Counted from the first letter of the stretch, positions 36,962 to 48,752 are shown. The stretch is 64,000 nt of DNA from Halobacterium salinarum DSM 3754 (GCF_008124605.1 NZ_VRYN01000001.1:670772-734771); one strand, 5' to 3'. Program-made: numbers and translations. The notes: generated from the sequence alone by a model not told the origin.

Positions 36962-38734
36962 ATGAACGGCGACGAGGTGCGGGCGCGCGCGAGCGAGCTG
37001 CCGGCGGAGCCGGGCGTCTACCAGTTCGTCGCGCGCGACCCAGATGGGACGGCCGACGGGGAGCGAGTGCTGTACGTGGGGAAGGCCGTGGACATCCGCG
37101 ACCGGGTGCGGTCGTACGGCGACCCGCGCAGCGAGCGCATCGCCGGAATGGTGGCGCGCGCCGACGACGTGACCGTGGCCGTGACGGACACCGAAACGCA
37201 GGCGCTGTTGCTCGAAGCGAACCTGGTGAAACGCCACCAGCCGCGGTACAACGTCCGCCTGAAAGACGACAAGTCCTATCCGCTGGTGCAGGTGACCAGC
37301 CACCGGGAAGCGCCACGGATCGAGGTGACGCGGGACCCGGACCCGGGGGCGGCGGCGTTCGGCCCCTACACCGACAAGGGGGACGTGGAGACAGTCGTGA
37401 AAGCGGTGCGGTCGGTGTACGGGCTGCGTGGGTGTTCGGAGCACAAGTACCGGGACCGCGAGCGGCCGTGTCTGGACTACGAGATGGGGTTGTGTGCCGC
37501 ACCGTGCACGGGCGCGATCGGCGAGCGCGAGTACCGCGAAGCCGTCGAGAGCGCGACGCGGTTCTTCGAGGGGGAGACGGGCGCGCTCGCGGATCCACTC
37601 CGGCGGGAGATGGAGGCGGCGGCGCAGGCCGAGGCGTTCGAGCGCGCGGCGAACCTCCGGGATCGGCTGGCGGTCGTCGAGGGGTTCCACGTGGGCGGCG
37701 GCGCGGCGGTCGCCGCCGGCGACGCGGACGCCGGGGCGTCGACTGACGTGCTGGGCGTCGCCGTGGAGGGCGACGCCGCGACGGTGGCGCGGCTGCACGC
37801 CGAGGGCGGGCAGCTGGTCGAGCGCGACCAGCATCGACTGGACGCCCCGCAGGGCGAGGATCGGGTGGCGGCGGTGCTGGCGGCGTTCCTCGTGCAGTAC
37901 TACGCCGAGCGCGACCTGCCCGAGCGCATCCTGTTGCCCGAACCCCATGGCGACGACGAGGTGGCGGCGTGGCTGGACGCCGCGGACGTGGCCGTTGGCG
38001 TTCCGGGTGCTGGCCGGGAGGCGAGGCTCGTGGAGTTGGCACTGAAGAACGCGCACCGCCGGGCCGGGGGCGGCGACGAACTCGGGGCGCTGGCTGACGC
38101 GCTGGGCGTCCGGCGGCCCGAGCGCATCGAGGGGGTTGACGTGAGCCACGCCCAGGGCCGGGAGGTCGTCGGCAGCAACGTCTGCTTCGTGGACGGCAGC
38201 GCGGAGACGGCGGACTACCGCCGCAAGAAACTCGACGAGGAGAACGACGACTACGCGAACATGCGCCGGCTGGTGGGGTGGCGGGCAGAGCGCGCCGTCG
38301 ACGGCCGCGACGACCGGCCGGACCCGGACGTGTTGCTGGTGGACGGCGGCCGGGGGCAACTGGACGCCGCGCTTGACGCCGTTGAGGCCGCCGGCTGGGA
38401 CGGCCCCGACGCCGTGATCGCGCTGGCGAAAGACGAGGAGGTCGTGGTGACGCCCGACCGCACGTACGACTGGGGGAGCGACGCCCCCCAGTTGCACGTC
38501 CTGCAACGCGTCCGCGACGAAGCCCACCGGTTCGCGGTGGCGTACCACCGGACGCTGCGCGACGACGTGACGACGGCGCTGGACGGCATCACGGGCGTCG
38601 GGCCGGAGCTGCGGGCGCGGCTGCTGGGGCGGTTCGGGAGCGTTGCGGGCGTGCGACAGGCGTCGGTGGAGGACCTCCGGGATGTCGCGGGTGTCGGCGA
38701 GGCGACCGCCGAAACCATCGCCAAGCGGCTGTGA
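36962..38734 (+). CDS. uvrC: Excinuclease ABC subunit C
   Basis: UvrC makes both incisions in nucleotide-excision repair. The GIY-YIG N-terminus is [10 protein letters not shown] followed by [14 protein letters not shown]. The UvrC zinc/linker cysteines follow in [20 protein letters not shown] and [11 protein letters not shown]. The UVR helix lies near residue 220, the RNase H-like nuclease carries [20 protein letters not shown], and tandem HhH motifs close the protein ([35 protein letters not shown]). The 590-residue protein looks complete. It is convergent with uvrB, the two being separated by the nrdB remnant. Confidence 0.95.
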   Translation: MNGDEVRARASELPAEPGVYQFVARDPDGTADGERVLYVGKAVDIRDRVRSYGDPRSERIAGMVARADDVTVAVTDTETQALLLEANLVKRHQPRYNVRLKDDKSYPLVQVTSHREAPRIEVTRDPDPGAAAFGPYTDKGDVETVVKAVRSVYGLRGCSEHKYRDRERPCLDYEMGLCAAPCTGAIGEREYREAVESATRFFEGETGALADPLRREMEAAAQAEAFERAANLRDRLAVVEGFHVGGGAAVAAGDADAGASTDVLGVAVEGDAATVARLHAEGGQLVERDQHRLDAPQGEDRVAAVLAAFLVQYYAERDLPERILLPEPHGDDEVAAWLDAADVAVGVPGAGREARLVELALKNAHRRAGGGDELGALADALGVRRPERIEGVDVSHAQGREVVGSNVCFVDGSAETADYRRKKLDEENDDYANMRRLVGWRAERAVDGRDDRPDPDVLLVDGGRGQLDAALDAVEAAGWDGPDAVIALAKDEEVVVTPDRTYDWGSDAPQLHVLQRVRDEAHRFAVAYHRTLRDDVTTALDGITGVGPELRARLLGRFGSVAGVRQASVEDLRDVAGVGEATAETIAKRL

Positions 38735-38743
38735 GCGTGGCGG

Positions 38744-38926
38744 TCAGTCCCAGTCGAGGGAGCCGCCCTGCTGGTACTCCGAGACGTTGCGCTCGACGAA
38801 GTTCGTCTCAGTGTTCAACTCGGCCTGCTCGGTCATCCACGGGAAGGGGTTGTCGGTGCCGTAGACGGGGTCCATGCGGAGCTGCTGGACGCGTCGGTCG
38901 GCGAGGAGGTCGTTTTCCCGGCTGTC
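38744..38926 (-). pseudogene. C-terminal remnant of ribonucleotide reductase small subunit (nrdB)
   Basis: Sixty codons read DSRENDLLADRRVQQLRMDP, then VYGTDNPFPWMTEQAEL, and end EYQQGGSLDWD before a stop. This matches the C-terminal tail of haloarchaeal class I RNR beta subunits, including the tail that docks onto the large subunit. There is no start codon and no upstream RNR sequence. Instead the frame continues without shift into uvrB, separated only by the uvrB TGA at 38927-38929. It is best read as a deletion scar where most of nrdB was lost. Confidence 0.8.
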
Positions 38927-40996
<2,070 letters not shown>

Positions 40997-41043
40997 TACA
41001 CCGGGGTACGTGCGGGGCGCACTTCAGGAGCGCGCCCGGCGGG

Positions 41044-41676
41044 CTAGCAGACCGGCTTGGGGTTGACGCCCATCGACTCCAGCTGGGCGGTGTACTCGTC
41101 GTAGGCCGCCTGGATGGCGGCGTCGGCGGCGTCACTGGCGGTCTGCCAGTCGTCGTCCGCCGCACAGACGGCGTCGAGGAGGTCGAGCGTGCGTTCTAGC
41201 TGGTCGTCGAGGTCGCCCTTGAGGTCGCGGAACAGCTGTGCGGTCTGGGGGTCGGCCTGGCCGACGAAAAAGCCCGTGAACTGTTCTTTTGATTTCTCCG
41301 TGGCGAGGATGCGCCCCAGGAGGCCGCCGAGGCGAGCGGCAGTGGTGTCGAGGCCCCGGAGGTGGGTGTGCATCGCGTTCGCGTCGTCAGAGGCGGGCTC
41401 GTGGGCGTCGAGTTCCCCGCGGACGGCGTCGTAGTGGTCGCGTTCCTCGCTTGCGGTGGTGGCGAACGCCGCCTGGGCGTCGGCGTGGGGTTCGGTGTCC
41501 GCCCACGCGGCGAACGTTTCGGCGGCGGCGTATTCGGCGTCCGCGGCGGCCACCAACACCGGGTCAGGGTCCATCTCCCCGCCGGTGTCGGCGTACAGCG
41601 ACTTCGAGGAGCCGAGCCGCGAGAGCGCGGTGTCGTTGGCCGTGCGGACTGCGTCGTGAAGTTCGCTGGCGTCCAT
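41044..41676 (-). CDS. Ferritin-like/rubrerythrin-family protein
   Basis: The 210-residue protein is all-helical in pattern with regularly placed carboxylates and histidines: ADAEYAAAETFAAWADTEPHADAQ, TTASEERDHYDAVRGEL, KSKEQFTGFFVGQADPQ. Haloarchaeal proteins of this type are grouped with rubrerythrins, but the full ExxH pair set for a di-iron centre is not obvious and the rubredoxin domain is absent. Metal binding is therefore uncertain. It lies between uvrB and tssA on the same strand with separate gaps. Confidence 0.6.
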   Translation of the reverse strand: MDASELHDAVRTANDTALSRLGSSKSLYADTGGEMDPDPVLVAAADAEYAAAETFAAWADTEPHADAQAAFATTASEERDHYDAVRGELDAHEPASDDANAMHTHLRGLDTTAARLGGLLGRILATEKSKEQFTGFFVGQADPQTAQLFRDLKGDLDDQLERTLDLLDAVCAADDDWQTASDAADAAIQAAYDEYTAQLESMGVNPKPVC

Positions 41677-41769
41677 GCTGAGGCGTTGGGGCGCTGGCGG
41701 CTTGTATGCTGGCGTCGGCGATCCGGGCGGCCGGCTGCGGGGCGGGTCGCGTCGGTCAGTCGGTGACGC

Positions 41770-42624
41770 TCACTCGCCGGTCTCGACGGGCGCGCCGACG
41801 AGGTTGCCCCACTCCGTCCAGGAGCCGTCGTAGTTGACGGTGTTGTCGTAGCCCAGCAGCTCGTGGAGCGCGAACCACGCGATCGAGGAGCGCTCGCCGA
41901 TGCGGCAGTACGCGACGGTGGTTTCGTCGCCGTCGATGCCCTGGTCGGCGTACAGCGATCGGAGTTCGTCGGCGGACTTGAACGTGCCGTCGGCGTTGAC
42001 CGTGGCGGCCCACGAGATGTTCTCCGCGCCGGGGATGTGGCCGCCCCGCTGGGCGGTCTCCTGGAGGCCTGGCGGCGCGAGGATCTCGCCGCTGAACTCC
42101 TCGGGCGAGCGCACGTCGACCAGCGGCAGGCCCTTGTCGATGGCGTTCTCGACGTCGTCGCGGTACGCCCGGATGCCCTCGAAGGGGCCACTGGCGTCGT
42201 AGTCGGTCGCGGAGAACGACGGCGGCTCCTCGCTGGTCGGGTAGTCGTTGTCCACCCAGTAGTCCCGGCCGCCGTCGAGGAGTTTCACGTCGTCGTGGCC
42301 GTAGTATTTGAACTGCCAGTAGGCGTAGGCGGCGAACCAGTTGGAGTTGTCGCCGTAGAGGACGACCGTGGAGTCCTCGGTGATGCCGTGGCTGCCCAGC
42401 AGCGATTCGAAGGCGTCCTTGTCGAGGATGTCCCGGGTGGTCTGGTCCTGCAGTTGGGTCTCCCAGTTGAACCCGATGGCACCGGGGGCGTGTGACTCCT
42501 CGTAGGCTTCGGTGTCGACGTCGACCTCCACGAGTCGGTGGTCGGGGTCGTCGCTCCGGAACTGGTCGAGGCGGTCGTCGACCCAGTCGGCGGTGACGAG
42601 TACGTCGGTGGCGTAATCTGCCAT
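41770..42624 (-). CDS. tssA: Thiosulfate sulfurtransferase (two-domain rhodanese) TssA
   Basis: The protein has two rhodanese modules in 284 aa. The N-terminal module (RLVEVDVDTEAYEESHAPGA) lacks the catalytic Cys and is structural. The C-terminal module (PLVDVRSPEEFSGE) has the active-site loop VAYCRIGERSS with the sulfur-carrying Cys. It transfers sulfur from thiosulfate or similar donors to cyanide or physiological thiophiles. A GTTATGTAC box near 42646-42654 precedes ATG 42624 by about 27 bases. It is divergent from tssB, which encodes a second rhodanese. Confidence 0.9.
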   Translation of the reverse strand: MADYATDVLVTADWVDDRLDQFRSDDPDHRLVEVDVDTEAYEESHAPGAIGFNWETQLQDQTTRDILDKDAFESLLGSHGITEDSTVVLYGDNSNWFAAYAYWQFKYYGHDDVKLLDGGRDYWVDNDYPTSEEPPSFSATDYDASGPFEGIRAYRDDVENAIDKGLPLVDVRSPEEFSGEILAPPGLQETAQRGGHIPGAENISWAATVNADGTFKSADELRSLYADQGIDGDETTVAYCRIGERSSIAWFALHELLGYDNTVNYDGSWTEWGNLVGAPVETGE

Positions 42625-42746
42625 ACGCAATGGGTGAACGCCCACGTACATAACTCTCGGTGCCGGCGGCGAAAACCCCCCATTCGTGTGGGGTCGTGGT
42701 GCCGGAGGCCGGAGTGCTATACGCCGGCGGCTCGAACGGGTGAGTG

Positions 42747-43520
42747 ATGTCGGACAACTGGGTGGTGACACCGGACTGGCTCGACGAACAGGACGACGCG
42801 TCGGTGCGTGTGGTGGACGTGCGCGACGCCTGGGAGTACGACGGCATCGGACACGTGCCGGGCGCGGTGAACGTGCCCTTCGATGCGTTCCGGAGCGCGG
42901 ACGGTCCACAGGGGATGCTGCCGCCGGCCGAGGAGTGGGCGGCGGTGCTGTCGGCGGCGGGCGTCGAGCGCGGGGACACGCTGGTGGCGTACGACGACAC
43001 CCACGGCGTGTTCGCGGCGCGGTTCCTCGTGACGGCGCTGTACCACGGGCACGACGACGTGGCGGTGTTGGACGGGGATTACAGCGCGTGGGTGCGCGAG
43101 CACGAAACCACGACCGGGACGCCGGAAGTAGAAGAAACGACGTACGAGCCCGGTGAGCGGGGCGTTGACGTGTTCGTGGGGACCGAGGCGGTGGCTGACG
43201 CGGCCGCCAGCGATGCGGCCGTGGTCGTTGACACGCGGGACCCGGCGGAGTTCGCCGACGGCCACATTCCGGACGCGGTGAACGTCACGTGGACGGCGTT
43301 CGTCGACGACGACACGCGGGGGTTGAAATCCCGGGCGGCGATCGAGGACGTGCTGGCCGAGCACGGCATCACGCGCGAGGACCGGGTGGTGTTGTACTGC
43401 AACACGGCGCGCCGGATCAGCCACACGTTCGTGGTGTTGCGGTCGCTGGGGTTCACCGACGTGTCGTTCTACGAGGGGAGCGTGCGGGCGTGGACGGCGG
43501 CCGGCCGGTCGCTGGTGTAG
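42747..43520 (+). CDS. tssB: Thiosulfate sulfurtransferase (two-domain rhodanese) TssB
   Basis: A second two-module rhodanese (257 aa) is transcribed away from tssA. The first module is VRVVDVRDAWEYDGIGHVPGA. The second is VVVDTRDPAEFADGHIPDAV with catalytic loop VLYCNTARRIS. The loop differs from TssA (YCNTARR versus YCRIGER), which suggests a different acceptor. An in-frame GTG lies directly before ATG 42747. Pairing of divergent tssA and tssB is common in haloarchaea. Confidence 0.9.
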   Translation: MSDNWVVTPDWLDEQDDASVRVVDVRDAWEYDGIGHVPGAVNVPFDAFRSADGPQGMLPPAEEWAAVLSAAGVERGDTLVAYDDTHGVFAARFLVTALYHGHDDVAVLDGDYSAWVREHETTTGTPEVEETTYEPGERGVDVFVGTEAVADAAASDAAVVVDTRDPAEFADGHIPDAVNVTWTAFVDDDTRGLKSRAAIEDVLAEHGITREDRVVLYCNTARRISHTFVVLRSLGFTDVSFYEGSVRAWTAAGRSLV

Positions 43521-43582
43521 CGCGGCCGACGGCCGGGTGTGGAGCGACGGGCTTAACCACAACCCTATTTAACAACCCGGTA

Positions 43583-44641
43583 ATGAGACGCCGTGACTAC
43601 CTGCGGGCGGTGGGTGGTGGGGCCACCGGAGTGGCTGCCGCGGGCTGCCTGCAGATGGGCGGCAACAGCGCGGAGACGCTGCGGGTCGGAACCTACGACT
43701 CGTTCGTCGGCGAGGGGGCGGCGGGCCGCTGGCTGAAAGCGCAGTGGGAGGCCGACCACGAGACGACCGTGGAGTTCACCACGCCGACCGCCGGCGTCAA
43801 CGAGTTCGTGAACAAGAAGCGCAACGGCGTGGGGATCGACGCGGATCTGTTCGTCGGCCTGAACACGGGGGAGCTGGTGCGCATCGACAACGAGCTCGGG
43901 GACGACACGCGGTTGTTCGACGGGCTGGCGGCCGACGTGTCCCGCAGCAGCGAGATCAAAGAGGCGCTTCACATCGACCCGGCGGGCCGCGCGCTCACCT
44001 ACGACACCGGCTACATTTCGTTGGTGTACGACGGCACGGTCGTGGACGCCCCCGAGACGTTCGAAGCGTTGACGACCGAGCCGTACGCGGGGACGCTGCT
44101 CACGCAGACCGCCCAGAACAGCGACCCAGGGCGGGCGTTCCTGCTGTGGACGATCCACGAGTTCGGCCCGGACGGCTACCTGGACTACTGGACGCGCCTG
44201 GTGGACAACGACGTGCGCGTGCTCAACGGCTGGTCGGAGTCGTACACCGCGTTCACGGAGGGTGAGCGCCCGATAGTGGTGTCGTACTCGACGGATCGAG
44301 TGATCTACAACGACCCCGACGACCTCCCACATCACCGGGTGGGCTTCCTGAACGATCAGGGGTATATCAATCCCGAGGCGGTCGCGCGGTTCGCTGACAC
44401 CGACACCCCGGAGGTCGCGGCGGAGTTCGTGGAGTTCATGCTGTCGCCGGAGCGCCAGCAGGGGATCGCGGAGCGGAACGCCCAGTTCCCGGCGACCGAA
44501 ACCGCCAGCCTGCCGGCGGACGTCGCGGAGTACGGCTACGAGCCGCCGGAGCCGGTGCGGTTGACGTACGACGAGCTGGCTGGGAGCGTCGCGGAGTGGA
44601 CGGAGACGTGGGCCCAGCGGATCGCCACGAACGTCGAATGA
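43583..44641 (+). CDS. Thiamine-type ABC binding lipoprotein
   Basis: The 352-residue protein has a Tat-like start (MRRRDYLRAVGGGATG) and lipobox AAAGC. The mature part matches the ThiB/TbpA family: LRVGTYDSFVGEGAAGRWLK, GIDADLFVGLNTGELVRID, ALTYDTGYISLVYD and ERQQGIAERNAQFPAT. ThiB proteins bind thiamine or its phosphates outside the cell. GCTTAACC at 43551-43558 is a TATA box about 28 bases upstream. It heads a three-gene operon with permease and ATPase. Iron-type binding proteins are the main alternative. Confidence 0.85.
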   Translation: MRRRDYLRAVGGGATGVAAAGCLQMGGNSAETLRVGTYDSFVGEGAAGRWLKAQWEADHETTVEFTTPTAGVNEFVNKKRNGVGIDADLFVGLNTGELVRIDNELGDDTRLFDGLAADVSRSSEIKEALHIDPAGRALTYDTGYISLVYDGTVVDAPETFEALTTEPYAGTLLTQTAQNSDPGRAFLLWTIHEFGPDGYLDYWTRLVDNDVRVLNGWSESYTAFTEGERPIVVSYSTDRVIYNDPDDLPHHRVGFLNDQGYINPEAVARFADTDTPEVAAEFVEFMLSPERQQGIAERNAQFPATETASLPADVAEYGYEPPEPVRLTYDELAGSVAEWTETWAQRIATNVE

Positions 44642-46458
44642 GGCGGCAGTCCGGCGTGAGCGTCGTCGACCGGTACGCGGTGCCGGCTGCGGGTGTGGCG
44701 ACGCTTGCCGTGCTCGCGGTGGTGTTTTACTATCCGGTCGGCACCGTGTTCGCGGCGGCGCTCGGCCCCGACAACCCCGTTTTGGCGGTGCTCACGTCGG
44801 AGTTCTACATGGGCGCTGCCCACGGCGTGTTCGCACACCCGCTGTCGGTGCCGGGGGACGTGGCTGCGTGGGCGCACGCGACGGACGTGCGCGTCGGGTG
44901 GAGTGGGTGGCTGCCCGCGATCACGGTCGTGCATCCCGGTGTCAGCCTCGGGCTGGTGGGGTTCACGGCGTACCAGGCGGTGCTGTCGACGGTGGCGAGC
45001 GTGGCACTGGGGCTGCCGGGTGCGTACGTGCTTGCGCGCTTCGAGTTCCCCGGGCGGCGGACGCTGCGGTCGCTGACGATCCTGCCGTTCGTGTTGCCGT
45101 CGATCATGGTGGTGGTCGGGTTCGTGGCGACGTTCGGACAGCACGGCACGGTCAACGACGCGCTGGCAGCGCTGGGTGTCGGACGCGTCCAGTTCCTGTA
45201 CACGCTGCAGATCGTGGTGGTCGCACACGCGTTCTACAACGCGCCGCTGGTCACGCGCATGGTGGCCTCGGCGTGGGAGACCGTCGACGCCAGCGCCGTG
45301 GAGACCGCGCGGTCGCTGGGGGCCAGTCCGCTGCGGGCGTTCCGTGACGTGGTGGTCCCGCAGTTGGTGCCGGCGATCGCCGCCAGCGCGCTGTTGACGT
45401 TCGTGTTCACGTTCATGTCGTTCCCCATCGTGCTGGCGTTGGGCGGGCTGAAGCTGGCGACCGTGGAGGTGTGGCTGTACGCCCGCATCCAGCAGTTCGA
45501 CTACGGCACGGCGGCGGCGCTCGCGACGCTCGAAACCGGGCTCTCGCTGGCGTTGATGTACGTGTATCTGCGGTACGAGGGCCGGCAGTCGGCCGCGAGT
45601 GCCGGCGGCAGGTCCCGCCCCCGCAAGCGCCTGTTGGGGGCGTCGGGGGGACGCGAGTGGGCGCTTCGGCTGGCGGGAGTGGGCTACGCGGTGGTGGTGG
45701 CGGTGGTGTTCGTCGCGCCCGTGGTGTCGATGGTGGCGGCGAGCGTGGGCGGGGTGACGGACCCGACGCTGCGGTGGTGGCGGTTCCTGGGCACGCGACA
45801 GGCCAGCGGCCGCACGCAGCCGGCGACCGCCGTCTGGTATTCGATCGTCTTCGGCGTGGGGGCGCTTGCGGTTGCGCTGCCGATGGGGGTGGTCGTGGGG
45901 GCGTTCTCGGCGCGGGGCGGCCGCGGGCGGCGGCTCGTGGACGCGGCGCTGATGGCGCCCGTCGCGGTGTCCGGGGTGGTCGTCGGCTTCGGACTGTTGC
46001 AGTCGCTCGCGTTCGGGGTCGACATCGCCGGCACGCGGGTGCAACTGGTTGGGCCGCTGGTGGTGGTGTGCGCGCACGCGATCGCGGGCTATCCGTTCGT
46101 GGTGCGGAACGTCGCGCCGATGCTGGCGGCGGTCGACAGCCGGGTGGTGGAGTCCGCGCGGGCGCTGGGTGCGAGCCGGGGGCGCGCGCTGTGGGACGTG
46201 GAGTTGCCGCTCGTGTGGCCGGGCGTGGTGGCGGGCGCGGCGTTCGCGTTCGCGATCAGCATCGGGGAGTTCGATTCGACGGTGATCCTGGCCAACGAGT
46301 CCGTGTACACGATGCCGGTGGCGCTCAAGCGGTTCCTGATCGATCGGACCGCGGGGCCAAGCACCGGCCCGGCGGCGGCGATGGGGACGGTGTTGTTGGT
46401 GGTGACGGCCGCCAGTTTCGTGGTGATCGACCGCGTCGGGGGTCGATATCAGCCATGA
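44638..46458 (+). CDS. Thiamine-type ABC permease (fused two-half ThiP type)
   Basis: The 606-residue protein is two permease halves in one chain with about 12 spans, as in ThiP. Each half has its own coupling loop: VETARSLGASPLRAFRDVVVP near residue 240 and VESARALGASRGRALWDVELP near residue 520. The conserved end of half two reads VYTMPVALKRFLIDR. ATG 44638 overlaps the upstream stop (ATGA) and its own end overlaps the ATPase start, so all three genes are coupled. The fused arrangement argues for thiamine or iron rather than peptide import. Confidence 0.9.
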   Translation: MRRQSGVSVVDRYAVPAAGVATLAVLAVVFYYPVGTVFAAALGPDNPVLAVLTSEFYMGAAHGVFAHPLSVPGDVAAWAHATDVRVGWSGWLPAITVVHPGVSLGLVGFTAYQAVLSTVASVALGLPGAYVLARFEFPGRRTLRSLTILPFVLPSIMVVVGFVATFGQHGTVNDALAALGVGRVQFLYTLQIVVVAHAFYNAPLVTRMVASAWETVDASAVETARSLGASPLRAFRDVVVPQLVPAIAASALLTFVFTFMSFPIVLALGGLKLATVEVWLYARIQQFDYGTAAALATLETGLSLALMYVYLRYEGRQSAASAGGRSRPRKRLLGASGGREWALRLAGVGYAVVVAVVFVAPVVSMVAASVGGVTDPTLRWWRFLGTRQASGRTQPATAVWYSIVFGVGALAVALPMGVVVGAFSARGGRGRRLVDAALMAPVAVSGVVVGFGLLQSLAFGVDIAGTRVQLVGPLVVVCAHAIAGYPFVVRNVAPMLAAVDSRVVESARALGASRGRALWDVELPLVWPGVVAGAAFAFAISIGEFDSTVILANESVYTMPVALKRFLIDRTAGPSTGPAAAMGTVLLVVTAASFVVIDRVGGRYQP

Positions 46459-47486
46459 CGAGCGTGGAGCTACAGGGGTTGGTGCGTGCGTTCGGGTCGA
46501 CGACGACGGCGGTCGACGACGTCTCAGTCTCCATCGCCGACGGCGAGTTCTTCACGTTGGTGGGGCCGTCGGGCTGCGGGAAGACCACGACGCTGCGCCT
46601 GATCGCGGGGTTCGAGACGCCGGACCGCGGGGAGATCGTGTTCGGGGATCGGTCGGTGGGTGGGGTGCCGCCCGAGGACCGCGACGTGGGGATCGTGTTC
46701 CAGAGTTACGCGCTGTTCCCGCACATGACCGTGCGCGAGAACGTCGCCTACGGCCTGCGGTTCCGGGAGCCACCGGGCGGGGCGTCGACCGAGGAGCGCG
46801 TCAGCGAGTTGCTGTCGCTGGTCGATCTGGCGGGAACCGGCGACCGGGAGCCGGCGGCGCTGTCCGGCGGGCAACAGCAGCGCGTGGCGCTAGCGCGCGC
46901 GCTCGCGCCAGGGCCGAGCGTGTTGCTGTTGGACGAGCCGATGAGCGCGCTGGATGCGCGGCTGCGCGACCGGCTGCGTGGCACGATCAAGGAGATCCAG
47001 CGCGAACTCGATATCACGACCGTCTACGTCACGCACGATCAGGCCGAGGCGTTGTCGATCTCCGACCGCGTGGCGGTGATGCGTGACGGTGCGGTGGTCC
47101 AGGTCGGCACGCCGGAGGCGGTCTACCGAGAGCCGTCCTCGCGGTTCGTCGCGGAGTTCGTCGGCGAGAACAACGTCGTGTCGGGGACGGCGGTTCCACT
47201 CGAAACAGGGGGGTCGAGTGTGTCAGTCAATGGCGTGACGTTCGAGCTGTCGGAGTGCGTGACGGGGGACGTCGCCGTCGGTCTGCGGCCGGAGGCGTTG
47301 TCCTTCGGTTCGGGTGGAGTCGGGTTCGATGTCACCGTCGAGCGCACGGCGTTCCGGGGTGACACCTACACGGTGTACTGTGACTGGGCCGGCACTGAAC
47401 TGCTCGTCACCACGCCCGACCCGCCGGACCGCGGCCCGGCGACCGTGAGCGTTGCGTCCGGGGGCATCGACGTGCTTCCGGAGTAG
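46455..47486 (+). CDS. ABC ATPase of the thiamine-type importer
   Basis: The 343-residue ATPase has Walker A GPSGCGKTTT, Q-loop VFQSYALFPHMT, signature [15 protein letters not shown], Walker B VLLLDEPMSALDARLRDRL and switch TVYVTHDQAEAL. A C-terminal TOBE/MOP-like domain (residues about 240-343, FVGENNVVSGTAV) is present, so it is longer than bacterial ThiQ and closer to PotA/FbpC. An exact ORB core lies within the gene at 47193-47215, coding for part of the VPLETGGSS linker of that domain. Confidence 0.92.
   Translation: MTSVELQGLVRAFGSTTTAVDDVSVSIADGEFFTLVGPSGCGKTTTLRLIAGFETPDRGEIVFGDRSVGGVPPEDRDVGIVFQSYALFPHMTVRENVAYGLRFREPPGGASTEERVSELLSLVDLAGTGDREPAALSGGQQQRVALARALAPGPSVLLLDEPMSALDARLRDRLRGTIKEIQRELDITTVYVTHDQAEALSISDRVAVMRDGAVVQVGTPEAVYREPSSRFVAEFVGENNVVSGTAVPLETGGSSVSVNGVTFELSECVTGDVAVGLRPEALSFGSGGVGFDVTVERTAFRGDTYTVYCDWAGTELLVTTPDPPDRGPATVSVASGGIDVLPE
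47193..47215 (+). repeat. ORB-like element inside the ABC ATPase gene
   Basis: GTTCCACTCGAAAC here is identical over 14 bases to the core of the origin box at 54105, and it continues into a G6 run (AGGGGGGTC). It lies in coding sequence 7.3 kb from the origin. Orc1 binding is inferred from similarity only. Confidence 0.65.
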
Positions 47487-47489
47487 CTG

Positions 47490-48167
47490 TCAGGGAGCCA
47501 CGCCAACCGTCAACAGCGTGCCGAACGTGCGGTAGCGCTCGACCATGTCCGCGCGGCTGTCGAAGCCCTCGTGGGGGAACTCGCTGGCGGCGGGGATGTC
47601 GATCTCCGTGTCCGCGATCAGGTCCTGCGCGGCGACGTGCAGGCCCGCCCCCCGGAACGCCTCGCGGTACGTGGCGCGATCCCAGCGGGTCATCTCGACG
47701 CTGATGGAGTCCTGCCAGTCGTGGCTGTGGACGTTCTCCTCGTAGTAGTTCACGCCGCAGTAGAACGTCCCGCCGGGGTTCAGGACGCGCCGGATCTCCG
47801 CGAGGGTTTCGCGGGGGTCGCTGGCGTAGTAGAACGCTTCGAAGCTGAACACGTGGTCGATGGCGTCGTCGGCGAACGGCAGGCTCCCGAAGTCACCGAC
47901 GACGTACGCGAGGTCGTCGTCGTCGGTGTACGTGCGGGCGTTGGCCGCCATCTCGGGGGCACCGTCGAGGCCGTACCCACGGGCGACGCCGCGCTCGCGG
48001 AGCGCGCGCACCGCGTACCCGCTGCCGGTCCCGAGATCGAGGACGGTGTCGTCGTCCTCGACGGGCATCCGCGCGAGCACGTCTTTGGCGGTGTGCCAAT
48101 GGCGGTCCTCCATGCCCTTGTCGCGGCCCGAGGCGGCCCACTCGTCGAACTCCTCGCGAACACTCAT
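47490..48167 (-). CDS. SAM-dependent methyltransferase
   Basis: The 225-residue class I methyltransferase has motif I VLDLGTGSGYAVRAL, an acidic loop II (YGLDGAPEMAANA), motif VVGDFGSLPFADDAIDHVFS and post-I LAEIRRVLNPGGTFYCGVNYYEEN. A central DWQDSISVEMTRWDRATYREAF may form a substrate cap. The substrate is unknown, with small molecules or quinone-type acceptors typical for such proteins. ATG 48167 gives the conserved MSVREEFDEWA start. It is convergent with the ABC ATPase gene and divergent from the next membrane gene. Confidence 0.85.
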   Translation of the reverse strand: MSVREEFDEWAASGRDKGMEDRHWHTAKDVLARMPVEDDDTVLDLGTGSGYAVRALRERGVARGYGLDGAPEMAANARTYTDDDDLAYVVGDFGSLPFADDAIDHVFSFEAFYYASDPRETLAEIRRVLNPGGTFYCGVNYYEENVHSHDWQDSISVEMTRWDRATYREAFRGAGLHVAAQDLIADTEIDIPAASEFPHEGFDSRADMVERYRTFGTLLTVGVAP

Positions 48168-48241
48168 AGGAGTGGCATGCACGCCGACCGGCAAAACGCC
48201 ACCGGACGGCATTTGGCCGGTGGCCGCGAACGCACCACGAG

Positions 48242-48673
48242 ATGAGTGGAAACCGGTACGCGTACGCGGACACCGTCCAGCAGGTCGTCGGCGGGGTCCT
48301 GCTGGCGGGGCCGTTTGTCGTCACCGAGGAAGTGTGGCTGCTTGCCAGCCGGATGCAGTGGTATCACAGCACCATCGTCGTGGGGGTCGTGGCGGCCATC
48401 GGGTACAGCGCCCTGTACACCGCCGACGACGGCCGCGACCCCGACCGGGAGGTCGACGTGGTCGGCGTTCCCGTGCGGTTCGTCTCCCTGATGGTGGTGT
48501 CGTTCGGGTCCGTGCTCGCGCTGTCGGTGGTGCTCACCGCACCCACGACGTTCGCCGCGGAACTCGGCGTCGGGTCCAGCGTGGCCGTGGTCGGCGTGTT
48601 GGCTGCCAAGGCGGCGTCGGTCAGCGCGCTGTTCAGCGTCGTGGGCGCGGCCACCGCCGACAGCCTGCTGTGA
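48242..48673 (+). CDS. Four-span membrane protein (DUF2391-like)
   Basis: The 143-residue protein has four predicted spans (about residues 12-32, 42-60, 78-98 and 113-135) and a charged loop between spans 2 and 3 (YTADDGRDPDREVDV). The opening ADTVQQVVGGVLLAGPFVVTEEVW resembles the DUF2391 integral membrane family. That assignment is from memory of the pattern and is tentative. It is divergent from the methyltransferase gene. Confidence 0.65.
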   Translation: MSGNRYAYADTVQQVVGGVLLAGPFVVTEEVWLLASRMQWYHSTIVVGVVAAIGYSALYTADDGRDPDREVDVVGVPVRFVSLMVVSFGSVLALSVVLTAPTTFAAELGVGSSVAVVGVLAAKAASVSALFSVVGAATADSLL

Positions 48674-48752
48674 GCCGCCAGCGGTGGGGCGGGTCGCCGG
48701 CCATGCGGTGTGCACCCGTATGATTAAGATGACGGGTGCGCTTCGCCACGGT

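Noticed and set aside
36641-38548. Minus-strand frame of 635 codons
   Set aside because: It is antisense to uvrC, which has a complete set of family motifs.
43521-43582. Possible thiamine-pyrophosphate riboswitch before the thiamine-type operon
   Set aside because: The 62-base gap has a TATA box 28 bases from the ATG, leaving no leader RNA, and no THI-box elements are visible.
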